14,027 nt of DNA from Ornithomonoglobus_A sp034090805 (GCA_034090805.1 JAXDRV010000120.1:1-14027), one strand, 5' to 3'. Counted from the stretch's first letter, positions 5,660 to 13,978 are shown. Numbers and translations are program-made. The notes: generated by a model not told the origin, from the sequence alone.

Positions 5660-6764
5660 ATTATGTGCGTTTATGCTGCCGTCTGCCGCTTTTGCGGAAA
5701 AGACAGTCGACACGGACGCAAAATCGGTAATATTAACAGAGGCTGCAACAGGCGAGGTGCTTTACGAGGAAAATCCTGACGAGCAGCTCCCAATCGCCAG
5801 CGTTACAAAAATCATGACCATGCTGCTGATAGCCGAAGCGGTCGACAGCGGGCGCATAACACTTGAGGACATGGTTCCCGTCAGCGAAAACGCAATGAGC
5901 TACGGCGGCTCTACAATGTTCCTTGAGGCGGGCGAGGAGCTGAGCGTCCATGATATGCTCAAGGGTATCGCCGTTGCCTCGGCAAATGACGGCTGTGTTG
6001 CAATGGCTGAATTTCTCGAAGGCAGCGAGGCTGCTTTTGTTGAAAAAATGAACGAAAAGGCACACGATCTCGGAATGGAAAACACGTGCTTTAAAAACAC
6101 AAACGGCCTTGACGAGGACGGGCATTATTCCTCGGCACGAGATGTTGCGATTATGTCGAGAGAGCTGCTTAAGCATCCGATGATATTTGAATTTACCACA
6201 ATCTGGACAGACACTCTTAGGGACGGCAAATTCAAGCTTGCCAACACAAACAAGCTCATACGCTTTTACAGCGGCGCAAACGGCTTAAAGACAGGCTCTA
6301 CCTCAAAGGCTCTGTGCTGTATCAGCGCAGCCGCAAAGCGTGACGATATGCAGCTCATAGCCGTTGTTCTCGGCGCTCCCACATCGGCGAAAAGATTTTC
6401 AAGCGCACGTGCCATGCTCGATTACGGCTTTGCCAATTACCGCATTGCTTCGGCTGCAAAATCGGACGAGGAGCTAAAGCGTGTTCCCGTCAAGAAAGGC
6501 GTTACCGCCAACGTCGGTATACGTGCCGCAGAGGATTATTCAGTCCTGCGCAAAAAGAGCGACACCTCGGAGCTTGCAATCGAGATTGTATGCGATGAGT
6601 ACCTTAACGCACCCATATCAGAGGGTGATAAGATCGGTACACTTATAATCGGCAGTGACGACAGCCGCCGTGAGATAGACCTGCTTGCCACGGAGAGCGT
6701 AAACAAAAAAAGCCTTGCCGCAATGGCGGCAGAGCTGTTCTATCGGCTGATTGAAGGTGAATAA
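5637..6764 (+). CDS. D-alanyl-D-alanine carboxypeptidase (PBP5/DacF type)
   Basis: This is a serine-type DD-carboxypeptidase (low-molecular-weight penicillin-binding protein) that trims the terminal D-Ala from peptidoglycan stem peptides outside the membrane. A cleavable signal peptide (MKRIICFLLCAFMLPSAAFA) ends near residue 20. The three catalytic motifs are present: SVTK with Ser55 and Lys58, SAN at 116-118 and KTG at 219-221. About residues 280-345 fit the PBP5 C-terminal domain, and the last ~25 residues may be an amphipathic membrane anchor. The 375-residue length is usual. The start is set by AAAGGAG before ATG 5637. It lies 57 bases after the glucosaminidase gene, probably in the same operon. 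I cannot tell a vegetative dacA role from a sporulation dacF role. Confidence 0.92.
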   Translation: MKRIICFLLCAFMLPSAAFAEKTVDTDAKSVILTEAATGEVLYEENPDEQLPIASVTKIMTMLLIAEAVDSGRITLEDMVPVSENAMSYGGSTMFLEAGEELSVHDMLKGIAVASANDGCVAMAEFLEGSEAAFVEKMNEKAHDLGMENTCFKNTNGLDEDGHYSSARDVAIMSRELLKHPMIFEFTTIWTDTLRDGKFKLANTNKLIRFYSGANGLKTGSTSKALCCISAAAKRDDMQLIAVVLGAPTSAKRFSSARAMLDYGFANYRIASAAKSDEELKRVPVKKGVTANVGIRAAEDYSVLRKKSDTSELAIEIVCDEYLNAPISEGDKIGTLIIGSDDSRREIDLLATESVNKKSLAAMAAELFYRLIEGE

Positions 6765-6783
6765 CCGAAATTACAAGCACTGC

Positions 6784-6821
6784 AAAACGCTTGATTAAGT
6801 TTGAATTTAATCAAGCGTTTT
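6784..6821. terminator. Bidirectional terminator between convergent genes
   Basis: AAAACGCTTGATTAA (6784-6798) and TTAATCAAGCGTTTT (6807-6821) form a perfect 15-bp stem with an 8-base loop. The A/T ends give a T-run on both strands. It lies between the carboxypeptidase gene and the convergent metY gene. Confidence 0.85.
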
Positions 6822-6843
6822 ATTGTGTTTGAAAGAGAATTAA

Positions 6844-6880
6844 TTATCGAAATCGATAACGGATAAAAATGATTTTATCC
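6844..6880. repeat. Two further small hairpins at the metY 3' end
   Basis: TTATCGA-AA-TCGATAA spans 6844-6859. GGATAAAA-ATGA-TTTTATCC spans 6861-6880 and overlaps the metY stop codon at 6875-6877. With the terminator at 6784-6821 they make three hairpins in a row. They may help to end metY transcription or protect the 3' end of the message. Confidence 0.45.
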
Positions 6881-8170
6881 CTCAAATGCCTGTTCCAGGT
6901 CACCTATAATATCCTTTGCGCTCTCCGTACCAATCGAAAGTCTTATTGTATTCGGCTTTATACCCTGGTCAAGAAGCTCGCTCTCCGACAGCTGCGAATG
7001 TGTTGTGCTTGCCGGGTGGATTACGAGTGATTTTACATCCGCAACATTCGCAAGCAGCGAGAAAATTTGCAGTCTGTCTATAAAGTCCTGCGCTTCCTTT
7101 GCGCCGCCCTTAATTTCAAAAGTAAATATAGAGCCGCCGCCGTTGGGATAATACTTTTCATACAACTCATGGTCAGGGTGAACCGGCAGTGCGGGGTGAT
7201 TTACCTTTTCCACCTGCGGATGATTTGTCAAAAATTCAAGAACCTTTTTCGTATTCTCCGCATGACGCTCAACTCTCAGCGACAGCGTTTCAAGTCCCTG
7301 TAAAAGCAGGAATGCGTTAAACGGCGAAATCGTTGCACCTGTATCACGCAGCAGTATTGCACGGATTTTTGTAACAAATGCCGCCGCTCCGACTGCCTTT
7401 GTGAACGATATTCCGTGATAGCTCGGATTTGGGTCTGTCAGCGATGCAAATCTGCCGCTGCCCTCCCAATCGAATTTACCGCTGTCAACCACAACGCCGC
7501 CGAGAGTTGTTCCGTGACCGCCGATAAACTTCGTTGCGGAATGTACCACGATGTCTGCTCCGTGCTCAATCGGACGGAACAGATACGGTGTTGCGAACGT
7601 TGAGTCAATTACAAGCGGCAGCTTAGCCTCATGTGCAATCTCCGCAACTGCCTCCACGTTCGGAATATCACTGTTCGGATTGCCGAGAGCCTCTATAAAT
7701 ATAGCCTTTGTCTCCGGCAGTATCGCCGCTTTTACCTCGTCAAGATTGTGAATGTCAACAAATGTTGTATTGATTCCGTATTTCGGCAGTGTGTGCGCAA
7801 GAAGATTATACGAACCGCCGTAGATCGTTTTCTGCGCCACGATATGACCGCCGCCCTCGGCAAGAGTTTCGATCGTGTATGTAATCGCAGCCGCTCCCGA
7901 TGCCGTTGCCAATGCCGCAACACCGCCCTCAAGAGCCGCAATTCTCTGCTCAAAAACGTCCTGTGTTGAATTTGTCAGTCTGCCGTAGATGTTACCCGCA
8001 TCGGCAAGACCGAAGCGTGCAGCTGCGTGAGCCGAATTTTTGAACACGTACGAAGTTGTCTGATAAATCGGTACCGCCCTTGCATCACTTGCCGGGTCGG
8101 GATTTTCCTGTCCGATATGAAGCTGCTTTGTTTCAAAGCCCCAGTTTGACGTATCTTTTATATTTGCCAT
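6875..8170 (-). CDS. metY: O-acetylhomoserine sulfhydrylase / aminocarboxypropyltransferase
   Basis: This PLP enzyme makes homocysteine (or methionine) from O-acetylhomoserine and sulfide (or methanethiol) in the cytoplasm. It belongs to the Cys/Met metabolism PLP family, at 431 residues with the chosen start. Family blocks are ETKQLHIGQ...DP.S.ARAVPIYQTTS near the N-terminus, YGRLTNSTQDVFE, the PLP-stacking and aspartate region (IDSTFATP), the lysine motif VVHSATKFIGGHGT (Lys214) and the C-terminal LVIHPASTTHSQ...RLSIG. A GTG at 8177-8179 could add three residues, but AGGTG 6 bases before the ATG at 8170 favours the shorter form. It has its own promoter and a palindrome near the start, which suggests sulfur-responsive control. 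Confidence 0.93.
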   Translation of the reverse strand: MANIKDTSNWGFETKQLHIGQENPDPASDARAVPIYQTTSYVFKNSAHAAARFGLADAGNIYGRLTNSTQDVFEQRIAALEGGVAALATASGAAAITYTIETLAEGGGHIVAQKTIYGGSYNLLAHTLPKYGINTTFVDIHNLDEVKAAILPETKAIFIEALGNPNSDIPNVEAVAEIAHEAKLPLVIDSTFATPYLFRPIEHGADIVVHSATKFIGGHGTTLGGVVVDSGKFDWEGSGRFASLTDPNPSYHGISFTKAVGAAAFVTKIRAILLRDTGATISPFNAFLLLQGLETLSLRVERHAENTKKVLEFLTNHPQVEKVNHPALPVHPDHELYEKYYPNGGGSIFTFEIKGGAKEAQDFIDRLQIFSLLANVADVKSLVIHPASTTHSQLSESELLDQGIKPNTIRLSIGTESAKDIIGDLEQAFEG

Positions 8171-8200
8171 AATTATCACCTGTCCTTACTTAAAATATAT

Positions 8201-8215
8201 AAAACCTATGGTTTT
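8201..8215 (-). promoter_or_regulatory. Operator-like palindrome AAAACC-N3-GGTTTT upstream of metY
   Basis: A perfect 6+6 palindrome with a 3-base centre covers about +6 to +20 of the predicted transcript, a typical repressor position. Rrf2-type regulators of cysteine metabolism (CymR relatives) control such genes in Firmicutes, but I cannot assign this site to a specific regulator. Confidence 0.45.
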
Positions 8216-8226
8216 TGTATGTATTT

Positions 8227-8255
8227 ATATTAACACATATTTTTAACTTTGTCAA
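8227..8255 (-). promoter_or_regulatory. metY promoter
   Basis: On the minus strand TTGACA (8255-8250), 17 bases, then TAATAT (8232-8227), with A/T tracts upstream. The predicted start is near 8220, giving a ~50-base leader too short for a SAM or T-box riboswitch. Confidence 0.75.
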
Positions 8256-8290
8256 TAGTTTTTTAAAAAAATTTTTATATTTTTTTAAGT

Positions 8291-8318
8291 AAAACCGCCG
8301 CCGAAAATCCGGCGGCGG
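8291..8318 (-). terminator. GC-rich terminator of the catabolic operon
   Basis: CCGCCGCCG (8295-8303) pairs with CGGCGGCGG (8310-8318) over a 6-base loop. Read on the minus strand, TTTTAC and an A/T-rich tail follow. It is 10 bases after the isomerase stop and insulates metY from the operon. Confidence 0.9.
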
Positions 8319-8328
8319 CAACAGGTTA

Positions 8329-9198
8329 TTAGGAATTTTGTGAAAATTTCTCAATTAAATACCTGCCTGTTTCGGCAAGCAGCTCAAGTGCTTTTATCAT
8401 CAGCTTAGGCATATCCCTGTAAAAGGCGAGTATCTCCCCCACCTCATACGTAAAATCTCCTTTATAGCCTACGTCTGCAAGCGCCTTTGTGATTGCGTCC
8501 CAGTCAAGTGCTCCGTGATACGGTGCTGCGTGTAAGTCATTGATATTATCATTATCATGAACATGGAGCGCATGAAGCCGTTCTCCCCCAAGCTCGTATA
8601 TTGCCTCTGACGCAGATTGTCCGACAAGTCCGCAGTGACCTGTGTCGAAACACACATCAAAATGCTCCTTGTCAAGCGCATCGTAATAATCTCCCAAATC
8701 ACGTCCGAAGCTGCACACGTTCGGAATTATTTTTTTATTTATATTATCATATCCCCACATATTTTCAAGCGCAAGCTTTACGCCGTATTTTTCGCTCATG
8801 GGAATAAGGCTTTTGTAAAAATCAACGTTAAATTGCTTTTGCGTGGATTTATCGGGACAGTCAATCGGGTGAATTACAATCCGCTCCGCGCCGATAAGTC
8901 CCGCCGCCCTTACGGAACGCTCCAACGCCGCCGAAACACGCTCGTTATATTCGCTGTCGGCAAAGCTGTATACGGGGAAAGGTGCGTGCGACTGATTAAA
9001 GCAAATGCCCGCTTTCTCCGCAGTATTACGCAGAAGCTCGCAGGTGCTCTCCAGTTTTTCATCGGAAAACTCCTCATCATATATCGGCTCTATCAGGTTC
9101 ATATCAAGCGCATCAAAGCCTGCCGAAGCAGCGGCACGTATTCCCTCTTCATAACCAAAGCACTTAAAAAGTGCCGAGGTCGTAGTTGATAATTTCAT
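8329..9198 (-). CDS. Sugar phosphate isomerase/epimerase-like TIM-barrel protein
   Basis: This belongs to the xylose-isomerase-like TIM-barrel (AP endonuclease 2) family, whose members isomerise or epimerise sugars and keto-sugars, or cleave related bonds, using a divalent metal. With ATG 9198 it has 289 residues. Likely metal or active-site residues are His71 (SHAP), His110 (VIHP), Glu145 (LALEN), Asp185/His188 (FDTGHCG), His212/His214 (HVHD) and Glu252 (YEVG). GGAGAC just before this ATG decides the start; an upstream in-frame start would overlap the preceding gene. It is the last gene of the four-gene operon, 13 bases after the GpsA-like gene. The substrate cannot be read from sequence. 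Confidence 0.82.
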   Translation of the reverse strand: MKLSTTTSALFKCFGYEEGIRAAASAGFDALDMNLIEPIYDEEFSDEKLESTCELLRNTAEKAGICFNQSHAPFPVYSFADSEYNERVSAALERSVRAAGLIGAERIVIHPIDCPDKSTQKQFNVDFYKSLIPMSEKYGVKLALENMWGYDNINKKIIPNVCSFGRDLGDYYDALDKEHFDVCFDTGHCGLVGQSASEAIYELGGERLHALHVHDNDNINDLHAAPYHGALDWDAITKALADVGYKGDFTYEVGEILAFYRDMPKLMIKALELLAETGRYLIEKFSQNS

Positions 9199-9211
9199 GG
9201 CAAAGTCTCCG

Positions 9212-10264
9212 TTATTTTGTATATTCAAATGTAAATCTTTCCCACGGAATTGCCACAGGCTTATTCTCCGTCAGAATTTCGTCAATATGCGTAAGCAGCG
9301 GAAAATCCTCTATGCTCAGTCTACCGCTTTCGGACGCTTTCTTAACGGCTCTTGCAACACGCTCCGCAACAACAAGCGACTCAAGCGTAACTCCGTTCAA
9401 TTCCGCCTTTGCCTCGTCAACGCTCAAGCCTCTGCCAAGCAAAATACCCACAAGCCTTGTACGTCCGCCGTAAACCGTTACGTATAAATCACCCGCACCG
9501 ACTGATATATTATCGAGAGTCGCCGCTCCCTGATACTCCAAAAGCCGATACATTTCCTTTACGCTCTGTCCGAACACAGCCGCCTGCGAATTAAAATGCA
9601 GCTCACTGTCAAGTCCGAATTTTCTTTGATTAAGTCCTATCGTAAGAGCAATTCCGAGAGCATAACCGTTTTTGAGTGCAACAGCACTCTCTATTCCCGT
9701 CACATCCTCCGACAGACTTATGTGATAATAGTCTGTTGCCATAATTTCCTTAAGACGCTTTAATATGCTTATATCACTGCCGCAGAATGCAACCTCCGTC
9801 TGGTCGTGCGCTACAAGCTCATAGCTTGTGCACGGACCGCCGATTGCATTTAATGACACCTTGCTGCCGATTTCGTCAAGCTTTTTCTGCCAAAGCTGCG
9901 GATACGTCAGCAGTCTGCCATCCTCGGTGTCCATCAGACCCTTTGTTACCGTCAATACCGGCACGCTGTCCGGGATAATCGGCAAAATCTTTTCGGCAAA
10001 CCAGTCAACTCCAAAGCTGCTCACGCCACCGATAATCATATCCGAGCCTTCTATCGCTTCTTTTACGTCCTCAATATAATAAAACCTTATCCCCTCCGGG
10101 AAATCCCTGTCAAATTTGGGATGTCTGTTTGTTGCTATTGATTTTTCTATAATTTCCGCATCAAGATGCGTTCCCACAAGTCTTACCTCGTGACCGTTTT
10201 CTCTTGCCGGGAACGCAAGCGCAGAGCCCATCATTCCCGATCCTATAATCGTTACTACTGCCAT
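9212..10264 (-). CDS. Divergent GpsA-like NAD(P)-dependent dehydrogenase
   Basis: This 350-residue protein has the fold and layout of NAD(P)-dependent glycerol-3-phosphate dehydrogenase. It shows a Rossmann motif GSGMMG (8-13), TVTKGL with Lys108, the catalytic-lysine block ALKNGYALGI (Lys198) and GAGDL (Asp259), then GGRTRLVGILLGRG. Some normally tight motifs differ: GPSFA is replaced by GPCTSYE (143-149), and the SRNRRFG block by GGRTRLVG. The biosynthetic gpsA is normally single-copy in housekeeping context. Here the gene sits between a FAD oxidoreductase and a TIM-barrel isomerase, so I infer a catabolic paralogue acting on a related phosphorylated or hydroxylated substrate. AGGGAG lies upstream of the ATG at a slightly long spacing. 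Ordinary G3P dehydrogenase remains possible. Confidence 0.8.
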   Translation of the reverse strand: MAVVTIIGSGMMGSALAFPARENGHEVRLVGTHLDAEIIEKSIATNRHPKFDRDFPEGIRFYYIEDVKEAIEGSDMIIGGVSSFGVDWFAEKILPIIPDSVPVLTVTKGLMDTEDGRLLTYPQLWQKKLDEIGSKVSLNAIGGPCTSYELVAHDQTEVAFCGSDISILKRLKEIMATDYYHISLSEDVTGIESAVALKNGYALGIALTIGLNQRKFGLDSELHFNSQAAVFGQSVKEMYRLLEYQGAATLDNISVGAGDLYVTVYGGRTRLVGILLGRGLSVDEAKAELNGVTLESLVVAERVARAVKKASESGRLSIEDFPLLTHIDEILTENKPVAIPWERFTFEYTK

Positions 10265-10291
10265 TTTATTTTTATGACTCCCTTCATAAAA

Positions 10292-11635
10292 TTATCCTAA
10301 ATACACTCCGTTATTTTTCAATTCGTCCACAAGCCTTGCAGTATCAATTTCACCCGCACCTATGCCTTCTGCCGCACACATTGCCGCAGCCGTTCCCGCA
10401 GCCTGCCCCATCGCAAAGCACGGCGGCATAACGCGTATCGCACCCATAACCTCACGATCCGCCGATATACACCGTCCTGCGGCAAGAAGATTTTTAAATC
10501 CCTTTGCAACAAGCGAACGATACGGAATAAAATACGGTTCGTCAGATTTTCTCACAACGTATTCCACACGTCCCTTTTTATGTATGTCCATTGAGTTGGA
10601 ACAGCAGAATACCGAATCCTCGAATTTAACGCTTTCGACCGCATCCTCCTTTGTAACAGTGTACTCACCCTCTATTCTGCGGCTCTCACGCACTCCGAGT
10701 GACGCCGCACTCCTTGCAAGCTTGATATTTTCACAGCCTGCGGCATATTTTTTCAAAAATGACACAACGTAATCTATCTGCCGCCTGCCCTCTATTTCCG
10801 CAGCAGTCGCCTCCTCAGGTACGACTGCGTTTACATCGTCAAGCTGCGTCATATTCACAAGCCATTCATCACCTATGCCCTCAAAGAGCATTATCTTGGC
10901 ACGATACAGCGGGAAATTTCCCTTTTCACGTTCCTCAAGGATTTCGTTCATATAGAATTTTTCCTCCATGGACGAGGAGCTTCTCATATGCTTATCCATT
11001 TTCTCCTTATCCACACCCGTCACGCTGAAAAACAGCGATGCCGCCTGAACCTCACCGTTGCCGTCACCGTAAATCGTCTGCGCTCCGCTGTAATATGCCA
11101 GATCCGCATCACCGCTGCAATCAATAAACATTTTTGCGCTTATTTTATAAATCCCGTTTTTTGTGGCGAAATATGCCGCCGTAACTCTGCCGCCGTCCGA
11201 ATCCGCTCCGATCAGGAAGAGATGATACATCAGCCGCACTCCGCTCTCTGCGCACATATCCTCGGCAATACGCTTGTATGCCTCTCCGCTAAAAGCGGTC
11301 AGATTTCTGTGTCCCGCAGTTCGGTATGCGGTATATGCCGAATCATACTCCGCTCTTGACGGATGAACTGCTCCGCCGATTTTCTCCATTCCGCGAACAA
11401 ATTCATCAAAAAATCCACGTATAAGCTGCGTTTCGCCTTTGGCATCATAGGAGGTCATAAACGGTCCTACCATTCCTGCCGTTGCCGTACCTCCGAGATA
11501 GCCGTTCTGCTCGGCGATAATCGTATCCGCACCGTGCCTTGCGGCGCAAACTCCCGCCGCAATTCCCGCACAGCCGCCGCCCACAACAAGCACATCGCAG
11601 CTTATTTCCTTTTCTATGTTAAATGACTTTTCCAT
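10292..11635 (-). CDS. FAD-dependent oxidoreductase (FAD_oxidored, PF12831-like)
   Basis: The 447-residue flavoprotein starts with a dinucleotide-binding motif (DVLVVGGGCAGIAAGVCAARHG, glycines at about 19-24) followed by an acidic residue at the end of the second strand (IIAEQ). MFIDCSGDADLAY in the middle and LLAAGRCISADREVMGAIRVMP plus GQAAGTAAAM near the C-terminus are typical of PF12831 oxidoreductases, which are widespread in carbohydrate-use clusters with mostly unknown substrates. AAAGGGGAA before ATG 11635 sets the start. It follows the AraC-type regulator by 28 bases and precedes the GpsA-like gene by 27, clearly one operon. It has no signal peptide, so it is cytoplasmic. It could oxidise a sugar hydroxyl or reduce a keto group; I cannot say which. 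Confidence 0.85.
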   Translation of the reverse strand: MEKSFNIEKEISCDVLVVGGGCAGIAAGVCAARHGADTIIAEQNGYLGGTATAGMVGPFMTSYDAKGETQLIRGFFDEFVRGMEKIGGAVHPSRAEYDSAYTAYRTAGHRNLTAFSGEAYKRIAEDMCAESGVRLMYHLFLIGADSDGGRVTAAYFATKNGIYKISAKMFIDCSGDADLAYYSGAQTIYGDGNGEVQAASLFFSVTGVDKEKMDKHMRSSSSMEEKFYMNEILEEREKGNFPLYRAKIMLFEGIGDEWLVNMTQLDDVNAVVPEEATAAEIEGRRQIDYVVSFLKKYAAGCENIKLARSAASLGVRESRRIEGEYTVTKEDAVESVKFEDSVFCCSNSMDIHKKGRVEYVVRKSDEPYFIPYRSLVAKGFKNLLAAGRCISADREVMGAIRVMPPCFAMGQAAGTAAAMCAAEGIGAGEIDTARLVDELKNNGVYLG

Positions 11636-11663
11636 TTTGTTCCCCTTTCAATCAGACATTCCC

Positions 11664-13775
11664 TTATCCGAAATTCTCCTCCGTAAGCTTCATCTTCCTC
11701 CATTTTACCGGAGATACACCGGTATGCTTTTTAAAGAATTTATAGAAGGTATCGTAATTTTGGAAGCCGCAGCTTTCGGCAATGTACTTCACCTCGTCGG
11801 CGGAGCACTGCAAAAGCTCCTTTGCACGTGCAAGGCGGTGCGCCTCAACATACTCGGTAAATGTCTGACCTGTTTTTGCCTTTACCATTTTGTTTACGGT
11901 TTTACCCGTGATTTTAAATTCATTTTCGGCATCCGGTATGCCGAAATTAAGACGGCAGCAATTTTCATCTATAAATTCCAAAATCCTGTCGTATTCATCA
12001 TCACGCTTGCTGCGTGTTTCTATAAACTCACAGAGTGCGTCTATATCGTCCGCTATGGCAAATGCAAGCTCGTTTATTTTCATCGTCTTGCTGTATCGTA
12101 CAAGCGGCCCTTTGTATTTGCATTTCATCGCCACCTCGGAGATAACTCCCATCTGGCTGTAGAAAAGCTGCTCGACGCTGATGTCATCAACCTCATTCCC
12201 TGCCATAATCCCGTACCACTGCTCATAAACAAGCTTTTTCGCCTCGGCGGTCTGCGCACAGAGCAGCGTACTTCGGAGCTTGTCATTGTTATTATCCTCC
12301 GCAACCGCTCCCGCAGTACCGTCACTTTCTTCGTTAAGGGCAAACACGCCTCTGTAATCGATAGCACGGTATCTGCTTTGCAGCCTTGTATACATCGGAT
12401 AAAATTCTGTGATAGAGCGGCACGGTATGCCTATCAATATCGTAAGATTTACGCCGTTGTTCTTTGCGGAAAAGCGCATATCGTCGAGCCTTTCGCGGAG
12501 TATTTTTGTATCAAGCTCATCGGAGCAGCTAAATACCGCCGTAAACTCATCTTCACCTGAGGGCAGAATCATTTTCGTATCAAGCCCGAATTTACTCATA
12601 AGAAGTCTGAGTATTTTTTCGTTCAGATTCTCGCCCCTAATCACCGCCATAATAAACGGTTCGGGAAAATCCGGATATTTGCTGCGGATAAACTCCGCCT
12701 CCTCATTGTCCGCCGGCTTAAAGAACAGCGTTGTAAGGAGAGATTTTTCATAGCTTTTTTTATCCTCGCTCATGCTGCCTATTGCCGCATACATATCATC
12801 GGCGGTGCGTATTTCGCTGTTGCCCATGATATTTGCCACAAGTCTGACCATGCTCCTTATCGGGCGCTTTGAGTATCTGTCAAGCAGAATCTGAAGTCCG
12901 AACACGAACAGCAGAAGTATTGTTATATAAAGATACACAACCCGCCTAAATCCCGCCATATATTTTTTGAGATATTTTTCCGATACGGCGGTGCTTATGT
13001 GCAGCTCCGCATTGCTGCATACCTCCATGATGATTTCATCCTTAGCGGGCAGCTTTTCGGGTGCATAAACAATCTTATCGTTTACGGATATATACCCAAG
13101 CAGCTCTTTGTAATCCTCGCCGCTCATTCTCCCGAACAGCGAATCAATCTTGTATATCGCAGCAATAACCGCCTCCGGCGACTGCCCTATATGCGGGTCT
13201 ACAGGATAAAATATAACAACGGACGGTGATTTTTCGCCCTGAAGCACCGTATTTTCAAAGTATTCCGCACGTATTCCCGTACCCACCTTGAACACCGTAT
13301 TTCTAAATTCCTCGTAATTCATTCCGTCTATTGACAGATAGCTTTCAAACACACCGGAAATATCATCAAAAATCATTTCCTTGCTGACGGCAATATTATT
13401 GTTTTTGAAAAATATGTATATATCATCCGACGCGCGGAGCATTCCCGTTCTGCCCATAAATTCCTTTGAGAAATTTTTCAGAATCATGTACTGCGAGGAG
13501 CTTGAAAACTTATCTATGCTCTTTATCATGCTGTACTGTGGATTTGATCTTAAATCCGTTTTGATTTCATGCAGCATAATAAGCTCCGAATCAACAGAAT
13601 TTGCCGCCTCCTCCGTTCTGTAGGCTACATCGCTGTATACCTTTGTCGCTATTGATTTATACGAAATACGATACAGAGGTATTATAAGCAAAAGCAGTGC
13701 GAAAAAGAGCGCACCGAACAAAAGCCACTTCCTTACGGCCGCATTTTCGGTTAATTGCTTAAGCTTTGAAATCAT
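11664..13775 (-). CDS. Membrane-bound AraC-family regulator with extracellular sensor
   Basis: The protein has about 703 residues. A membrane segment at about 17-36 is followed by an extracellular region (to ~278) resembling a Cache-type ligand sensor, and then a second membrane segment (VVYLYITILLLFVFGLQIL). A cytoplasmic linker region follows, ending in an AraC-type double helix-turn-helix over the last ~100 residues (LARAKELL...VKYIAESCGFQNYDTFYKFFKKHTGVSP..WR). Such one-component receptors sense an outside ligand, often a sugar, and switch on nearby uptake or degradation genes. ATG 13775 is chosen because GGGGGA lies 9 bases upstream; ATG 13784 directly abuts that site and would add three residues. 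The gene leads the operon. No transporter is seen in the window; it may lie further upstream. Confidence 0.85.
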   Translation of the reverse strand: MISKLKQLTENAAVRKWLLFGALFFALLLLIIPLYRISYKSIATKVYSDVAYRTEEAANSVDSELIMLHEIKTDLRSNPQYSMIKSIDKFSSSSQYMILKNFSKEFMGRTGMLRASDDIYIFFKNNNIAVSKEMIFDDISGVFESYLSIDGMNYEEFRNTVFKVGTGIRAEYFENTVLQGEKSPSVVIFYPVDPHIGQSPEAVIAAIYKIDSLFGRMSGEDYKELLGYISVNDKIVYAPEKLPAKDEIIMEVCSNAELHISTAVSEKYLKKYMAGFRRVVYLYITILLLFVFGLQILLDRYSKRPIRSMVRLVANIMGNSEIRTADDMYAAIGSMSEDKKSYEKSLLTTLFFKPADNEEAEFIRSKYPDFPEPFIMAVIRGENLNEKILRLLMSKFGLDTKMILPSGEDEFTAVFSCSDELDTKILRERLDDMRFSAKNNGVNLTILIGIPCRSITEFYPMYTRLQSRYRAIDYRGVFALNEESDGTAGAVAEDNNNDKLRSTLLCAQTAEAKKLVYEQWYGIMAGNEVDDISVEQLFYSQMGVISEVAMKCKYKGPLVRYSKTMKINELAFAIADDIDALCEFIETRSKRDDEYDRILEFIDENCCRLNFGIPDAENEFKITGKTVNKMVKAKTGQTFTEYVEAHRLARAKELLQCSADEVKYIAESCGFQNYDTFYKFFKKHTGVSPVKWRKMKLTEENFG

Positions 13776-13821
13776 AATATCCATTCCCCCGTATATAAAT
13801 CAGCATTTTATTTAATGACTG

Positions 13822-13879
13822 CTGAACAATTATGAAACGCAGCCGCATAGCGGCTTAAAAGCGTTTCATAATTGTTCAG
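13822..13879. repeat. Hairpin 1 of the array: 19-bp perfect arms with inner stem
   Basis: CTGAACAATTATGAAACGC (13822-13840) is the exact reverse complement of 13861-13879. Directly inside, AGCCGC-ATA-GCGGCT (13841-13855) forms a second stem, leaving TAAAA bulged on one side. The total is about 25 stacked pairs. A shorter alternative, TCAGCA (13800-13805) with TGCTGA (13820-13825), would compete with the outer end. Confidence 0.85.
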
Positions 13880-13920
13880 GTGCAAGGATTTTTTCATAAA
13901 TATGAAAAAATCCTTGCACC
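13879..13920. repeat. Hairpin 2 of the array: 20-bp perfect arms
   Basis: GGTGCAAGGATTTTTTCATA (13879-13898) pairs without mismatch with 13901-13920 around a 2-base AA centre. It shares its first base with the end of hairpin 1 and its last base with the start of hairpin 3. Confidence 0.9.
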
Positions 13921-13957
13921 CCAAATAAATATTTTGTTCTCAAAATATTTATTTGGG
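13920..13957. repeat. Hairpin 3 of the array: 17-bp perfect arms
   Basis: CCCAAATAAATATTTTG (13920-13936) pairs without mismatch with 13941-13957 around a TTCT loop. No T-run follows on either strand. Confidence 0.9.
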
Positions 13958-13978
13958 CAGACTTTATCAATGCGAACT

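Noticed and set aside
8171..8220. SAM or T-box riboswitch in front of metY
   Set aside because: The predicted leader is only about 50 bases and shows no conserved riboswitch elements.
11616..12560. 314-codon plus-strand frame opposite the AraC-type gene
   Set aside because: It is antisense to a well-supported gene, has Cys/Phe/Tyr-rich composition typical of an antisense frame, and no credible ribosome binding site.
13822..13957. Set of intrinsic terminators
   Set aside because: None of the stems is followed by a T-run on either strand, and the first lies just upstream of a gene start rather than after a gene.
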